In this document: positions 1-8,575 of the stretch, piece after piece | Position numbering within the stretch: position 1 is the stretch's first letter | How the letters are laid out: every line of letters begins with the position of its first letter | Assembly: GCA_035566015.1 (NCBI GenBank) | Contig: DATMRS010000022.1 | Location: 346,882 to 410,881, forward strand | Reading direction: 5' to 3' | DNA: 64,000 nt | Source of the DNA: DATMRS01 sp035566015 | Lineage (GTDB): Bacteria; Pseudomonadota; Alphaproteobacteria; Sphingomonadales; Sphingomonadaceae | Notes under the pieces: generated by a model | What the model was told of the DNA's origin: nothing | The model's input: the letters and a program-made list of their open reading frames with translations, nothing else | Databases searched by the model: none | Made by a program: the position numbers and the translations under genes

Positions 1-3000
1 GATAGCGTGCATCGGCTGTTCCTGATTTTCAGGATAATTCTTGATGATGTTGTCGTTGCGCTCCGGGCTGATCGGCTGATCGGTGGGCAGCGCCATGCAG
101 GTCGCGTTGGGGCTTGCGATGTGCAGGTCCTGACCGAGCGGGGAGACGGGCGCGGTGACGATCCGCTCCGAAAAGCCCTTATTGCCGATCGAGGCGACGT
201 CATAGACGCGGAAGCCGCCCTTGCCGCCTGCCGTGAATATATATTCGCCGCGCAGCTGCAGGCAGCGGATCGCGTCCGGCGCGCCCTGATGGATCGTGCC
301 GAATTCCTCCACCGAATCGGTTTCGCCGGACCCCTTCCTGTCGAACGTCTTGCCGCGCCGCCAGTTGATCAGTTCGCGTCCATGGTCCTGATGCATCTGC
401 CAATAATCGGGATAGGCATAACGCTGGAGATAGGAGCCGATCACCGCCTGCGGCTCCTGCCATTCGGTGACGCGGGTGGCCGCGAAGCCGTCCTCCAGCC
501 CGGTCCAGGCGTTCAGCCCCACGAAATTGACCGTGTTGGTGCCGAGCAGCAGGAGCTGCGCCATGATCGCATTATTGTCGTCGGCGGCCGAGAGGTGGCA
601 GTCGGTGCAGGTCTTCGTCTCGGTCTTGCGAACGGTATGCGGGAAGTGCGGCGCGAAGGCCTGGCTCGAATAACCCGCGGCCGAGATTGGCGGCTGCTGG
701 ATATAGATGCGCTCGCGGTTGATGTTGGTCGACGACAGGATCAGCGCCGAACTGGAGCGGACGGGCGTGACCTCATTGCCCTTGCTCGTCTGGTGCCGGC
801 CGAGCTGGAACATGTCGTCGCGCGCTACCTGCGGATTGTAGGTAGCGAAATTGCGCGTCTCGATCCCGTCATAATGGTGCGAATTGGTCTTCCAGTTCGC
901 TTCGATCGGCAGGTGGCAGCCGCCGCACGACGTCGTCCAAGACAGATGACAGGTGAAGCAGGCCATCTGATCGGGCTTGTGCGCGCGATTTTCGGGCGCG
1001 ATGCCCGGTCCCCACGCATAATCGCCGGTATCGCCGCCATCGGCCGACATCAGCTTGGCGCGCGCCGCCTTCGCATTGAAATGGGCCGATCCGCGATCGA
1101 CCGCCTCCTTGACGAGGCTGACCTTCCATTCAAGCTTCGGATCGACGATCGAGCGTTGGACGAGCACGCGTTCGCCGTTGGCGTCGGTACTCCATTCGAA
1201 GCGGCGGCGGCCGTCGGCGTTGCGAAGCAGCGACAGATCGGTCCCCCCCGGCGGCGCGGCGGGGCCGGAGGTGCGCAGCGTCGGGAACGCGTCCGCCGTG
1301 CCGTGGCAATCCTTGCACCCGATCTCGATCGCGTTGGCGACCTCGCCATAGACGAGGCCGCTGCCGTGGCTGTCGCGCGCGAAATGGCAATCGGCGCATT
1401 GCATGCCCTTTTCGGCATGAATGTCCATCATGTGGACCGCCTTGCCCGGATTGATGCCGGGCGGCACGAACTTCGGCTCGCGCCCGTCGGTCGAGGCGCT
1501 GTAGCAGAGCGCGCGCTGTTCCTCTGTCGGCTCGTCGGCGCAGGGCTTGCGGAACTTGTCGGGATCGTCGTTCGCGACGATGTTGCCGTCCGCGTCGAGC
1601 AGATTGCCGTCGCGATCGCGCTTGAACACGGCGCGGAAATTCCAGCCGTGGCCGTGATAATCGGCGAACTGCGTGTCTTTCGCGAGGCGGTTCACATCGT
1701 CATAGACGTTGCGCAGGAAATCGAGGTCGCTCCACAGACCACGCGGGGACGCGCCCTCGGGATTGCGTTCCAGAACCTTGTGGGTTTCGGCGGCGGTGGG
1801 ATATTTCTGGCGGCTGTCGGGCGCCAGCGGGTTGCCCTTGTGCGGCCACATCAGCGGCGCGTCCGCCTCATAATCCCACATCGTGTAGCCGAGATAGCTG
1901 TTCAGGAAGATGTTGGGCTGGTGCATGTGGCAGGTCATGCACTGCGAGGTGGGGATGGCGCGCGTGAAGGCGTGGCGGATCGGGTGGCCCTTCTCCTTCT
2001 CGCCCGCGATGCCGATGGCGTGCGGCGGCTTTTCCATGCGGCTGGCGATCGTCGGATCGTCGGTCGCGCTCTGCCCGTCGCGGCCGAACGGTGCGTAGGT
2101 CAGGCTGTGGCGCGGCTCGCGATCATTGGCATAGACGACATGGCAACCCGCGCAGCCCGAATTGCGATAGTCGCCGGGCTGATCGTTCGTGCCCATGAAC
2201 CACATGTAGGGATCGTTGAGGCGGGTCTTGTGCAGGTTCAAGACGGCGATCGCGACGCGCAGGCCGGTCGCCGGGCCGCGATTGGATTGCCTGAGATCGG
2301 GCCGCCCCGGCTCCTCCAGCCGCTGGACCGTGCCGCCGATATTGGGCAGGCCGATTTCCGGGAAGGCAGAGCTGATGTTGCGCCCGCCGCGCTCGAACAC
2401 GCGGAACACGTCCGCCGGCGGCACGACATGCCAGGTGGGCAAAGGATAGAGGGCGGCGAGCGCGCCACGCGCTTTCTCCGCATCGGTGACGGTGCCCGGC
2501 GGCGACCCGGCGGAAACGACCTTCGCGGGCTGGCCGGTGTGGGTATAGGCCTCCCCGAACATGTAATTCTTATAGGGCAGCACGCCGTTATTGTAGGAGC
2601 CGCCGCCCCAGAACATCGCCGCCGTCGACATCAGCGAGCGTTCGGCCGCCTGGATGATGTCGAGATGGCACGCCCCGCACGCCGCGCGCGCGACCCGATA
2701 GTCGGACGGGTTGACGAAGCGGATATATTCGGGCGCCTCGCGGTTGAGCAGGGTATAGCTGCGCTTCGGATTGGCGGGGCTGGGCCAATGCCATGCCTCC
2801 GGATAGCGCGGCAGGACGTGCGCCGCGTCGCGCTTCGCTACATATGCGGGCGCGTCCTTTGGCAGCGTGGGATCGCCCATCACCTTCGGATTGCCGCCAT
2901 GGCAATCGACGCAGCCCAGCTGCACGGCGGGGGTGACGTGCATCGTCGGCTGGTCGCTTTTCGTGTGGCAGCTGACGCAGCCGACGCTCTTGGCGTCCGC

Positions 3001-3183
3001 CTCGGCTTGAGTCTGGCTGAGCGGCGCGGCGGGGGCGCGGACGAGGCTGTAGTCGCGCGCGACCGGCTTCTCGCCCCCCGACGCCGAAAGCCGCGCCGTG
3101 CCGGGCAGGACGAGCGCCGCCGCCAGCCCCGTCAGGGCTAGCAGCGCCCGCGTGATCCGCCGTGTCTGAATCGTTGCCCCCAT
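1..3183 (-). CDS. Decaheme cytochrome c with C-terminal LVIVD-like region (partial, 3' end outside window)
   Basis: The frame is open from the ATG at 3183 to the window edge (1061 codons, no stop), so the C-terminus is missing. It begins with a basic, hydrophobic signal peptide (about residues 1-34) without a lipobox, so the protein is predicted periplasmic or exported. I count ten CXXCH heme motifs: near residues 69, 91, 169, 343, 415, 596, 623, 741, 749 and 858 (CVSCH, CVDCH, CGACH, CAGCH, CMTCH, CADCH, CKDCH, CFTCH, CGGCH, CTDCH). After the last heme the sequence changes character (from about residue 950: CLQLRGEYIFTAGGKGGFRV). This resembles an LVIVD/beta-propeller repeat. It is the last gene of the 8436-to-1 minus-strand cluster and starts 7 bases after the outer-membrane protein gene. 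Electron transfer is the likely role; the electron donor and acceptor cannot be read from sequence. Confidence 0.9.
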   Translation of the reverse strand, partial: MGATIQTRRITRALLALTGLAAALVLPGTARLSASGGEKPVARDYSLVRAPAAPLSQTQAEADAKSVGCVSCHTKSDQPTMHVTPAVQLGCVDCHGGNPKVMGDPTLPKDAPAYVAKRDAAHVLPRYPEAWHWPSPANPKRSYTLLNREAPEYIRFVNPSDYRVARAACGACHLDIIQAAERSLMSTAAMFWGGGSYNNGVLPYKNYMFGEAYTHTGQPAKVVSAGSPPGTVTDAEKARGALAALYPLPTWHVVPPADVFRVFERGGRNISSAFPEIGLPNIGGTVQRLEEPGRPDLRQSNRGPATGLRVAIAVLNLHKTRLNDPYMWFMGTNDQPGDYRNSGCAGCHVVYANDREPRHSLTYAPFGRDGQSATDDPTIASRMEKPPHAIGIAGEKEKGHPIRHAFTRAIPTSQCMTCHMHQPNIFLNSYLGYTMWDYEADAPLMWPHKGNPLAPDSRQKYPTAAETHKVLERNPEGASPRGLWSDLDFLRNVYDDVNRLAKDTQFADYHGHGWNFRAVFKRDRDGNLLDADGNIVANDDPDKFRKPCADEPTEEQRALCYSASTDGREPKFVPPGINPGKAVHMMDIHAEKGMQCADCHFARDSHGSGLVYGEVANAIEIGCKDCHGTADAFPTLRTSGPAAPPGGTDLSLLRNADGRRRFEWSTDANGERVLVQRSIVDPKLEWKVSLVKEAVDRGSAHFNAKAARAKLMSADGGDTGDYAWGPGIAPENRAHKPDQMACFTCHLSWTTSCGGCHLPIEANWKTNSHHYDGIETRNFATYNPQVARDDMFQLGRHQTSKGNEVTPVRSSSALILSSTNINRERIYIQQPPISAAGYSSQAFAPHFPHTVRKTETKTCTDCHLSAADDNNAIMAQLLLLGTNTVNFVGLNAWTGLEDGFAATRVTEWQEPQAVIGSYLQRYAYPDYWQMHQDHGRELINWRRGKTFDRKGSGETDSVEEFGTIHQGAPDAIRCLQLRGEYIFTAGGKGGFRVYDVASIGNKGFSERIVTAPVSPLGQDLHIASPNATCMALPTDQPISPERNDNIIKNYPENQEQPMHAI

Positions 3184-3190
3184 GGTCGCG

Positions 3191-5062
3191 TCAATAGGTC
3201 AAAATGGTGTTGAACAGGACGGAATAGTAACGATCGTCGCGCTTCTGGCTGGAGAAGTTGGCGGCGTTGGTGAACAGGTCGCGCAAGCCCGCCCCCGGCT
3301 CCAGCATCGCGGCGGAGAGGCGGAAGACGACATTCTGGATCGCCTTCGGCCGATAGATGGCGGCCAGCGAATAATCGAAGCCGATCGAACGCGGAATGCT
3401 GCCCTCGTTCCGCAGCGCGCGCAGGGTGGCGGTGTTGGCGAACCACAGATGGTTGATATTGGCCGACAGGCGGAATTTCGGCGTGATGTCGAAATCGCCG
3501 CCGACGCCCAGCAGGACCGTGCCCGGATTGTTGAAATTCGACTGCCCTTCCTCCTTCGAGGAGCGCAGATTGTTGAGGATGCCGTTGCGCTGGCTGACCG
3601 CCACCGCGCGCCCGCCGCCCGCGAACGGGATCGACTGGCGGATCCAGTAGCTGGTGTCCGCGCCCGCGAAGATCGGGTTTTCGAAGATGGCGTCGAAGCC
3701 GCCTTCCTTGTCGTCATAGGGATCGCCGTCGCCCGAGGCGTAGAGACCCGAGACGCGGAAGCGCATCCAGTTATAGTCGTAGCTCAGCTCCGCCGCGCCG
3801 AACCATGCGCGGATATCGGCGGGTTCGCCGGTGAAGAGGCTGTTGTCGTCCCGCCCGAACGCGCCGTGGAAGGACGCGGTCAGGTTCAGCCGGCCGATAT
3901 GGCCGTCGGCGTTGTAGCCGAGATAGACGACATCGTAATCGCGCGGCTCCAGATTGCCCAGCAGCACGGGGCGCACCGGAAATCCATTGTCGTCGATATG
4001 GATTTCACCCTTCTCGCGATTGCGGTTGTAGATCAAAGTCACCTGGCTGGTCAGCCCCGTCACCGGCAAATCCTGCCGATAGAGGTTGGCGATGAAGACG
4101 AAATCCTTGCGCGGGCTTTGGACGACGCTGTTTAGCCCCGAATTGGTGTCCTTCTCCAGCCGCCAGAAGGCCGCCAGATTATATTGGAAGCGGTTGTCGT
4201 CGCGATTGCCGAACAGGCGGATGCCCAACTGGCTGTCCTGAAACAGAAAGCCCCGGAAATCGGCGTTGAACGGCTGGATGCCCACCCGGATCGAATCGAA
4301 ATCATAGCGATCGGACACATTGCGCAGGTGATAATCGATGAAGGCTTCCTGCACGCCGAGGAACTGGTCGTAGCGATGTGTCTTCTTCGATGGCTCGACG
4401 AACAGGACGCGGCGCTCCTCCACGTCGGCATAGCTCATATTATAGGCCAGCGTGACGCGATATTCGATCTCGGGCGGCTTATAGGCGGTCGATCCCTTGG
4501 TGAGCGCCGCGCCGAACAGGAACGTCTGTGAGGCGACGAAGCTGTTGTCGCGGCCGAACACGTCGAGCGACCGGGGATCGGAGGTGAGCTGCCGGTTCAC
4601 GGGCGTGGGGAAGGAGCGCGGCTCTATCACCGTGTCCGACACGGCATTGAGCGTGAAGAACCAATTGTCGCTAGTGATAGGGAGCCACGCCGGCTTCTTC
4701 GCCAGATCGATCGGGATATCGCCCTTCAGCACGCTGGGGTGATAGGGATCGAGCTTCGAATGGCAGACCGCGCCTATATTGGGAAAGCGCGCCTTGTCGG
4801 CGCAGAGCGTTTTCACCAGCCGCCAGCGATCGGGCACCGGAAAGGCGGCGTCGGCCGGAAAGGCTTCGGGCGGGGGCGCGCGCACCGCGCCGGGATTGTC
4901 CTGCACCACCTTGTGTGGCAGCGGCTTCTCCGCGCCGGGCCGGCGGCGGCCGGGCAGCAGCGCGTCTTCCGCGTCGACCGGCGCCACCGCTTCGGGCGCG
5001 GGTGGCCCGGGATCGGCGGGCAGGGCCGTTGCTTGCGCCAATAGCAGGGAGAAAGCGATCAC
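3191..5062 (-). CDS. Predicted outer-membrane beta-barrel protein of the multiheme cluster
   Basis: This is a 623-residue protein that I cannot place in a named family. It starts at a GTG (5062) preceded by AGGGG and AAAGG purine runs. It opens with a short hydrophobic export segment (MIAFSLLLAQATA) and a Pro/Ala-rich linker. From about residue 120 to the end there are many alternating hydrophobic/polar strands rich in Tyr, Phe, Asn and Arg, and the last residue is Tyr; this is the usual look of an outer-membrane barrel. Only two cysteines are evident, C87 and C100, and they precede the barrel. It lies between the lipoprotein gene (4-base gap) and the decaheme cytochrome gene (7-base gap). 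By analogy with porin-cytochrome conduits it could hold or insulate a heme wire across the outer membrane. There is no recognisable MtrB signature, so that role is inference. Confidence 0.75.
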   Translation of the reverse strand: MIAFSLLLAQATALPADPGPPAPEAVAPVDAEDALLPGRRRPGAEKPLPHKVVQDNPGAVRAPPPEAFPADAAFPVPDRWRLVKTLCADKARFPNIGAVCHSKLDPYHPSVLKGDIPIDLAKKPAWLPITSDNWFFTLNAVSDTVIEPRSFPTPVNRQLTSDPRSLDVFGRDNSFVASQTFLFGAALTKGSTAYKPPEIEYRVTLAYNMSYADVEERRVLFVEPSKKTHRYDQFLGVQEAFIDYHLRNVSDRYDFDSIRVGIQPFNADFRGFLFQDSQLGIRLFGNRDDNRFQYNLAAFWRLEKDTNSGLNSVVQSPRKDFVFIANLYRQDLPVTGLTSQVTLIYNRNREKGEIHIDDNGFPVRPVLLGNLEPRDYDVVYLGYNADGHIGRLNLTASFHGAFGRDDNSLFTGEPADIRAWFGAAELSYDYNWMRFRVSGLYASGDGDPYDDKEGGFDAIFENPIFAGADTSYWIRQSIPFAGGGRAVAVSQRNGILNNLRSSKEEGQSNFNNPGTVLLGVGGDFDITPKFRLSANINHLWFANTATLRALRNEGSIPRSIGFDYSLAAIYRPKAIQNVVFRLSAAMLEPGAGLRDLFTNAANFSSQKRDDRYYSVLFNTILTY

Positions 5063-5065
5063 CCT

Positions 5066-7027
5066 TTATTTCCCCTGACACGCATTCTGTTCGCTGGTGT
5101 CGAGGAAGGGTGCGACGGGGCATTGCGCGTAGGGGAGGAAGCCGCCGTTCGCCGCCGGTATCGCGACGCTGCTGATCCGCATCGCCTGCGCCGCGTGGCC
5201 CACGGTGCCGACGCGCAGACCGCCCTTATAGAGGCCGAGGAACGACACCATATCGTCCTGATCGATGCCGTCGCCCGAGACGCCGATCGCGCCGACAAGC
5301 GTGGTGCCGCGATAGATGGGCATGCCGCCGGGAAATATCTGGATGCCGTTCTGCAGGCGGTTCGCCCCGCTGCCTGCGACATCAGGCAGGGTGGTGCAGC
5401 GCGCGGGCGTATCGGCGGTGCCGTTCTGCACATAGCCGATATGCTGCGCGAGATTGCCGATGATGAGCGCCGATTGCAGGCCGGTGGAGAAGGGATTGAA
5501 ATTGGCGATCGGGCGCGAGAGCGGCCCGTTGGGCGTGCCCACCTCGCCATCGGGAAAATAGGGGCGGGCGAGCAGGCCGATCGGCCGGTTGGCGAAGGCG
5601 ATCCCGCCGGTGAGTGCATTCTGGTTGGCGAGGAAATCGCGCAATTTCTGGACGTAGCCCGCGACATCGGCCGATCCGCTGGCGGTGAGATCGGCCGCCG
5701 CATGGGGATCGGAGAAGAAGGCGACCGTTCGCGCCTTCTGGAGCGCGACGTCGGTGCCGAACACGGGCGCGTCGGGCGCGCGGGCGAGGGCGAGCACCTG
5801 TCCGCGCGTGTCGACGAGCGCGATCGTCGCCTGCATCCGGCTGTCCTGCGGCTGGCGGATCGCGCCGCGCGCGCGGGACATGACCGTGAAGGCTTCCTCC
5901 TGTATCGCCTTCACCTCGGCGGCGGTCAGCGGCTGGGCGACGTCGCCGCCATCGGTGCCGGCGCGGATCGGATAGCGATTGTTGCCCGCCTGATCCACGA
6001 GGATGAAGGCGTCGGGATTGGCGATGACGGCGCCGGCCGCACGCTCCGCATCGGTGGCGTTGCGATAGCCTGAGGCAGCGGTTCCGAACGGCGTGCCCGC
6101 CAGCATCGCCGTGCCGTCATAATAGCCGCGCACCGGGATCAGGTTTCCTGTGCCTGCCAGGGCGGGTGGCGAGGCGGGGTTGCTCTTCAGGTCGCTCGCG
6201 CGGGCATCGATGAAGCCGAGTTGGGTGCCGTCGATCGATATCCGGTTCGCCTGGATCGTCGCGGGCGCTTCGAAGCCGTGGCTGGCGGCGAGCGCGATCA
6301 CTTCCTCGTCATTATTGGCGTCGGGCGCGATCGCATTGTCGTCCGCGCCATAGACGCCGTCGCCCATGATGCCGACCGCGCCGACGACGAAGCCGTCCTT
6401 GTAAAGCGGCACCGAACCCGGATCGGCGGAAAGGCCGAGCGGCGACCGCTTCGGCCCCGTCATGCCGTCCACGCCGAAGCGGCGGGTGAGGTCCGAACAG
6501 GGCAGCGAGCTGAACTGCACGCCGAACAGCGGCCCGCTTTCCAGGCCGACGGTGTTGGGCGCCAGCGGGAAATGCTGCTGGACGATGTCGCTCGCGGTGC
6601 GCGAGGTGAAGGCGTTGCCCGCGCTGGAGAGATATGCGGCGGTGATCGCCTTGGCGATGGCGCCCATCTCTGCCGGGATGGTGACGCCCTGCGCGTCGAA
6701 GGCGACCCCGCCCGCAGTCGCGGGGATGGGGATCGTCGCGGTCGGGTTCGCGCCGTTCATGCGATAGACCGCCAGCACGTTGCCGACGCGATCGACTACC
6801 GAAATCATCGAGGGCAGGCCGCGCGCCTGCGCTTCGCCCACCGCCTGCGCGACGACGCGGCTCACCTCGTCGCTGGTCAGCGCGACCGCTTGCGGACGCG
6901 CGTAGAGATCGGTCGGCGTCGTCGGCGTGACGGGATCGGAAGGCGTCGCGTCATTGCCGCCGCCGCCGCAGGAGGCGACAAGCAGCGACGTCGCGGCGAC
7001 GAAGGCGGGGATACGCAGCCGAAGCAT
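5066..7027 (-). CDS. Lipoprotein with two HbpS/GlcG-like (heme-degrading family) domains
   Basis: The 653-residue protein begins with a lipoprotein signal (hydrophobic stretch ending LLVASC, then GGGG), so Cys20 is the likely lipidated residue. Two copies of a GlcG/HbpS-type fold follow, at about residues 45-290 and 360-640. Each has the pattern of a conserved Asp-x-x-Gly near a Val-Leu-Ala strand (VDRVGNVLAVYR; VDTRGQVLALAR) and a later Val-Gly-(A/G)-(V/I)-Gly-x-x-Gly-Asp-Gly turn (VGAVGIMGDGVYG; VGAIGVSGDGIDQD). HbpS-family proteins bind heme or act in redox sensing. The start codon shares a base with the stop of the upstream pentaheme gene (TGATG), indicating translational coupling. With cytochromes on both sides, a heme- or redox-related envelope role is a reasonable inference. 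Confidence 0.8.
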   Translation of the reverse strand: MLRLRIPAFVAATSLLVASCGGGGNDATPSDPVTPTTPTDLYARPQAVALTSDEVSRVVAQAVGEAQARGLPSMISVVDRVGNVLAVYRMNGANPTATIPIPATAGGVAFDAQGVTIPAEMGAIAKAITAAYLSSAGNAFTSRTASDIVQQHFPLAPNTVGLESGPLFGVQFSSLPCSDLTRRFGVDGMTGPKRSPLGLSADPGSVPLYKDGFVVGAVGIMGDGVYGADDNAIAPDANNDEEVIALAASHGFEAPATIQANRISIDGTQLGFIDARASDLKSNPASPPALAGTGNLIPVRGYYDGTAMLAGTPFGTAASGYRNATDAERAAGAVIANPDAFILVDQAGNNRYPIRAGTDGGDVAQPLTAAEVKAIQEEAFTVMSRARGAIRQPQDSRMQATIALVDTRGQVLALARAPDAPVFGTDVALQKARTVAFFSDPHAAADLTASGSADVAGYVQKLRDFLANQNALTGGIAFANRPIGLLARPYFPDGEVGTPNGPLSRPIANFNPFSTGLQSALIIGNLAQHIGYVQNGTADTPARCTTLPDVAGSGANRLQNGIQIFPGGMPIYRGTTLVGAIGVSGDGIDQDDMVSFLGLYKGGLRVGTVGHAAQAMRISSVAIPAANGGFLPYAQCPVAPFLDTSEQNACQGK

Positions 7028-8436
7028 CAGCGCAGCGCCCGGATCGCGCCGACCGCGCGTGCGAGGGCGGCGCGGAATTCGGCCGGGCGATAGCTGTTGG
7101 GATCGCGTACGGAGGCATAGGCCAGATTGATCTGGCCGCGAATGGCCTTCGCCGATCCGCCGCCGATATAGCCCGCGTCCACCATCGCGTTGAGCAGGGT
7201 GTCGGTGGCCATCACCGCCTGCACGCTGCCTTCATAATCGGTGAAGCGCGGCGCAATGGCGGGGGAGGCGACCGCATCGACGATCGCGAACGTCTCGTCA
7301 CGCCCGAAGGAGCGGGTCGCGAACTGGTCGCCCAGCGCATTGGCCGATGCGCGCAGCCTTGCCGCCGCCGCCACGGCCGAGGGGCGATCCTTCGCCAGCG
7401 CGGCATGGAACGCCTTGCTGTCCGCGTCGAACCGCTGCGCGGCGGCGGGGGCGACGACATGGGCGGCGGCCGAAAGCATGATGATATTCTCGTCGTTGAA
7501 GGCGGGCATGCCGCTGGGGATCGGCCGCCCCGGATTGGCGACCCAGGTCGCGCGGAACCCGGCCTCGTCCGAAATGCGGCGATGGCAGGTGTGGCAATCG
7601 AAGAAATAGAATTCGGGGAAGATGCCGTCCTGCGCGATCTTCGCATTGGCGAAAAGCGACAGCGCGCGGTCGATCGCCATCGCCTGCCCCACCGCCCACA
7701 GGCGGACATGATCGGGCCGCCCCTTGCGCCGGATATAATCGGCATCCTCGTCATGATGGGCCTGAAGCGTCGAGAAGAGATCCAACTCGAACGAAACACG
7801 CGGGTGGCCGGCGGCCATGATGCGGTGATTGACGAACTGGCCCTGCCGATCGCTGCCGAAATGACAATCGAGGCAGAGCGCGGCGCGCCGTTTCGGCTGT
7901 TCGAGCGGGACGAGCCCGGCGGCGAGCGAGGCGGCGTGATTGCCGGTCTTGTGCGTTTCAAGCCAGCCCGAGGCCGGCCCGTGGCAACTTTCGCATCCCA
8001 CCCCGTCGCTCTGTTGGAAACGCGGGCCGCGCGGCCCCGCCGGCTCGGCATGGCAGCCGAGGCACATGGGCGCGCTGGTGGCGGAGGCGAGGCCCAGCCG
8101 CTGGGCGATGGCGCGGCCGCGCGGCTCGGAAAGGACGCGAAAGGCGCGGCTATGCGCGCCGGAGGGCGAGGATTCCTCCTGCCAGCGCATCATCTCGTCC
8201 TGCCGGACGATCGCGCCGGTCGGTTCCGAACGGCCGTGGCAGGTCGAACCCGCGCAGGAGGCGACGCCCAGATGGATACCGCTCATCGGCGGGGAGGAGG
8301 ACGCGGCGACCGCCGGATCGCCGCCCATGCCCGCGCTGACGCCGATCAGAAGGGCGAGGAGACACAGGCAGCCGAACAGGCCACCGGCCGCCCTGGCCAA
8401 CCAGGGCGTTTTTCCCGCCGTCTTTCCCCCCGACAT
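7027..8436 (-). CDS. Membrane-anchored pentaheme c-type cytochrome (cytochrome c554-like)
   Basis: The protein has 469 residues and an N-terminal hydrophobic segment (about residues 14-37) that serves as signal peptide or anchor. Five heme motifs are visible: an unusual CX4CH at residues 61-67 (CAGSTCH), then CLGCH, CESCH, CLDCH and CHTCH. The spacing of the middle three within about 70 residues and the conserved distal histidines fit the cytochrome c554/multiheme family. The remaining 200 residues at the C-terminus carry no heme motif and are Ala-rich and probably helical. It is the first gene of the four-gene redox cluster. The ATG at 8436 has a good ribosome binding site (AAGGGAGCGCC). A likely role is moving electrons from the inner membrane into the periplasm. 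Confidence 0.87.
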   Translation of the reverse strand: MSGGKTAGKTPWLARAAGGLFGCLCLLALLIGVSAGMGGDPAVAASSSPPMSGIHLGVASCAGSTCHGRSEPTGAIVRQDEMMRWQEESSPSGAHSRAFRVLSEPRGRAIAQRLGLASATSAPMCLGCHAEPAGPRGPRFQQSDGVGCESCHGPASGWLETHKTGNHAASLAAGLVPLEQPKRRAALCLDCHFGSDRQGQFVNHRIMAAGHPRVSFELDLFSTLQAHHDEDADYIRRKGRPDHVRLWAVGQAMAIDRALSLFANAKIAQDGIFPEFYFFDCHTCHRRISDEAGFRATWVANPGRPIPSGMPAFNDENIIMLSAAAHVVAPAAAQRFDADSKAFHAALAKDRPSAVAAAARLRASANALGDQFATRSFGRDETFAIVDAVASPAIAPRFTDYEGSVQAVMATDTLLNAMVDAGYIGGGSAKAIRGQINLAYASVRDPNSYRPAEFRAALARAVGAIRALR

Positions 8437-8575
8437 GGCGCTCCCTTGCCCGGCCTCACTTGCCGGATCGCTCTATTGCCCCTGTGGCGCGAACCCCCGC
8501 CGTTTCGCGCGCGTTTATCTTCTGTCCCGGCTACTTAGGCAACCCGCCAATCGCAGCCGATCGTTTCGCCTGTCG
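8437..8575 (-). promoter_or_regulatory. Leader/promoter region of the multiheme cytochrome cluster
   Basis: These 139 bases separate the aldehyde dehydrogenase stop from the pentaheme cytochrome start. They are the only sizeable non-coding gap upstream of the four-gene redox cluster, so its promoter should lie here. The ribosome binding site GGGAG precedes the ATG at 8436. I see no convincing -35/-10 pair or named operator, so the call rests on position. Confidence 0.4.

Noticed and set aside
7..3141. A 1044-codon open frame on the plus strand
   Set aside because: It is antisense to the decaheme cytochrome, is Arg/Ala/Gly-rich without any motif, and reflects the lack of stops in GC-rich DNA.
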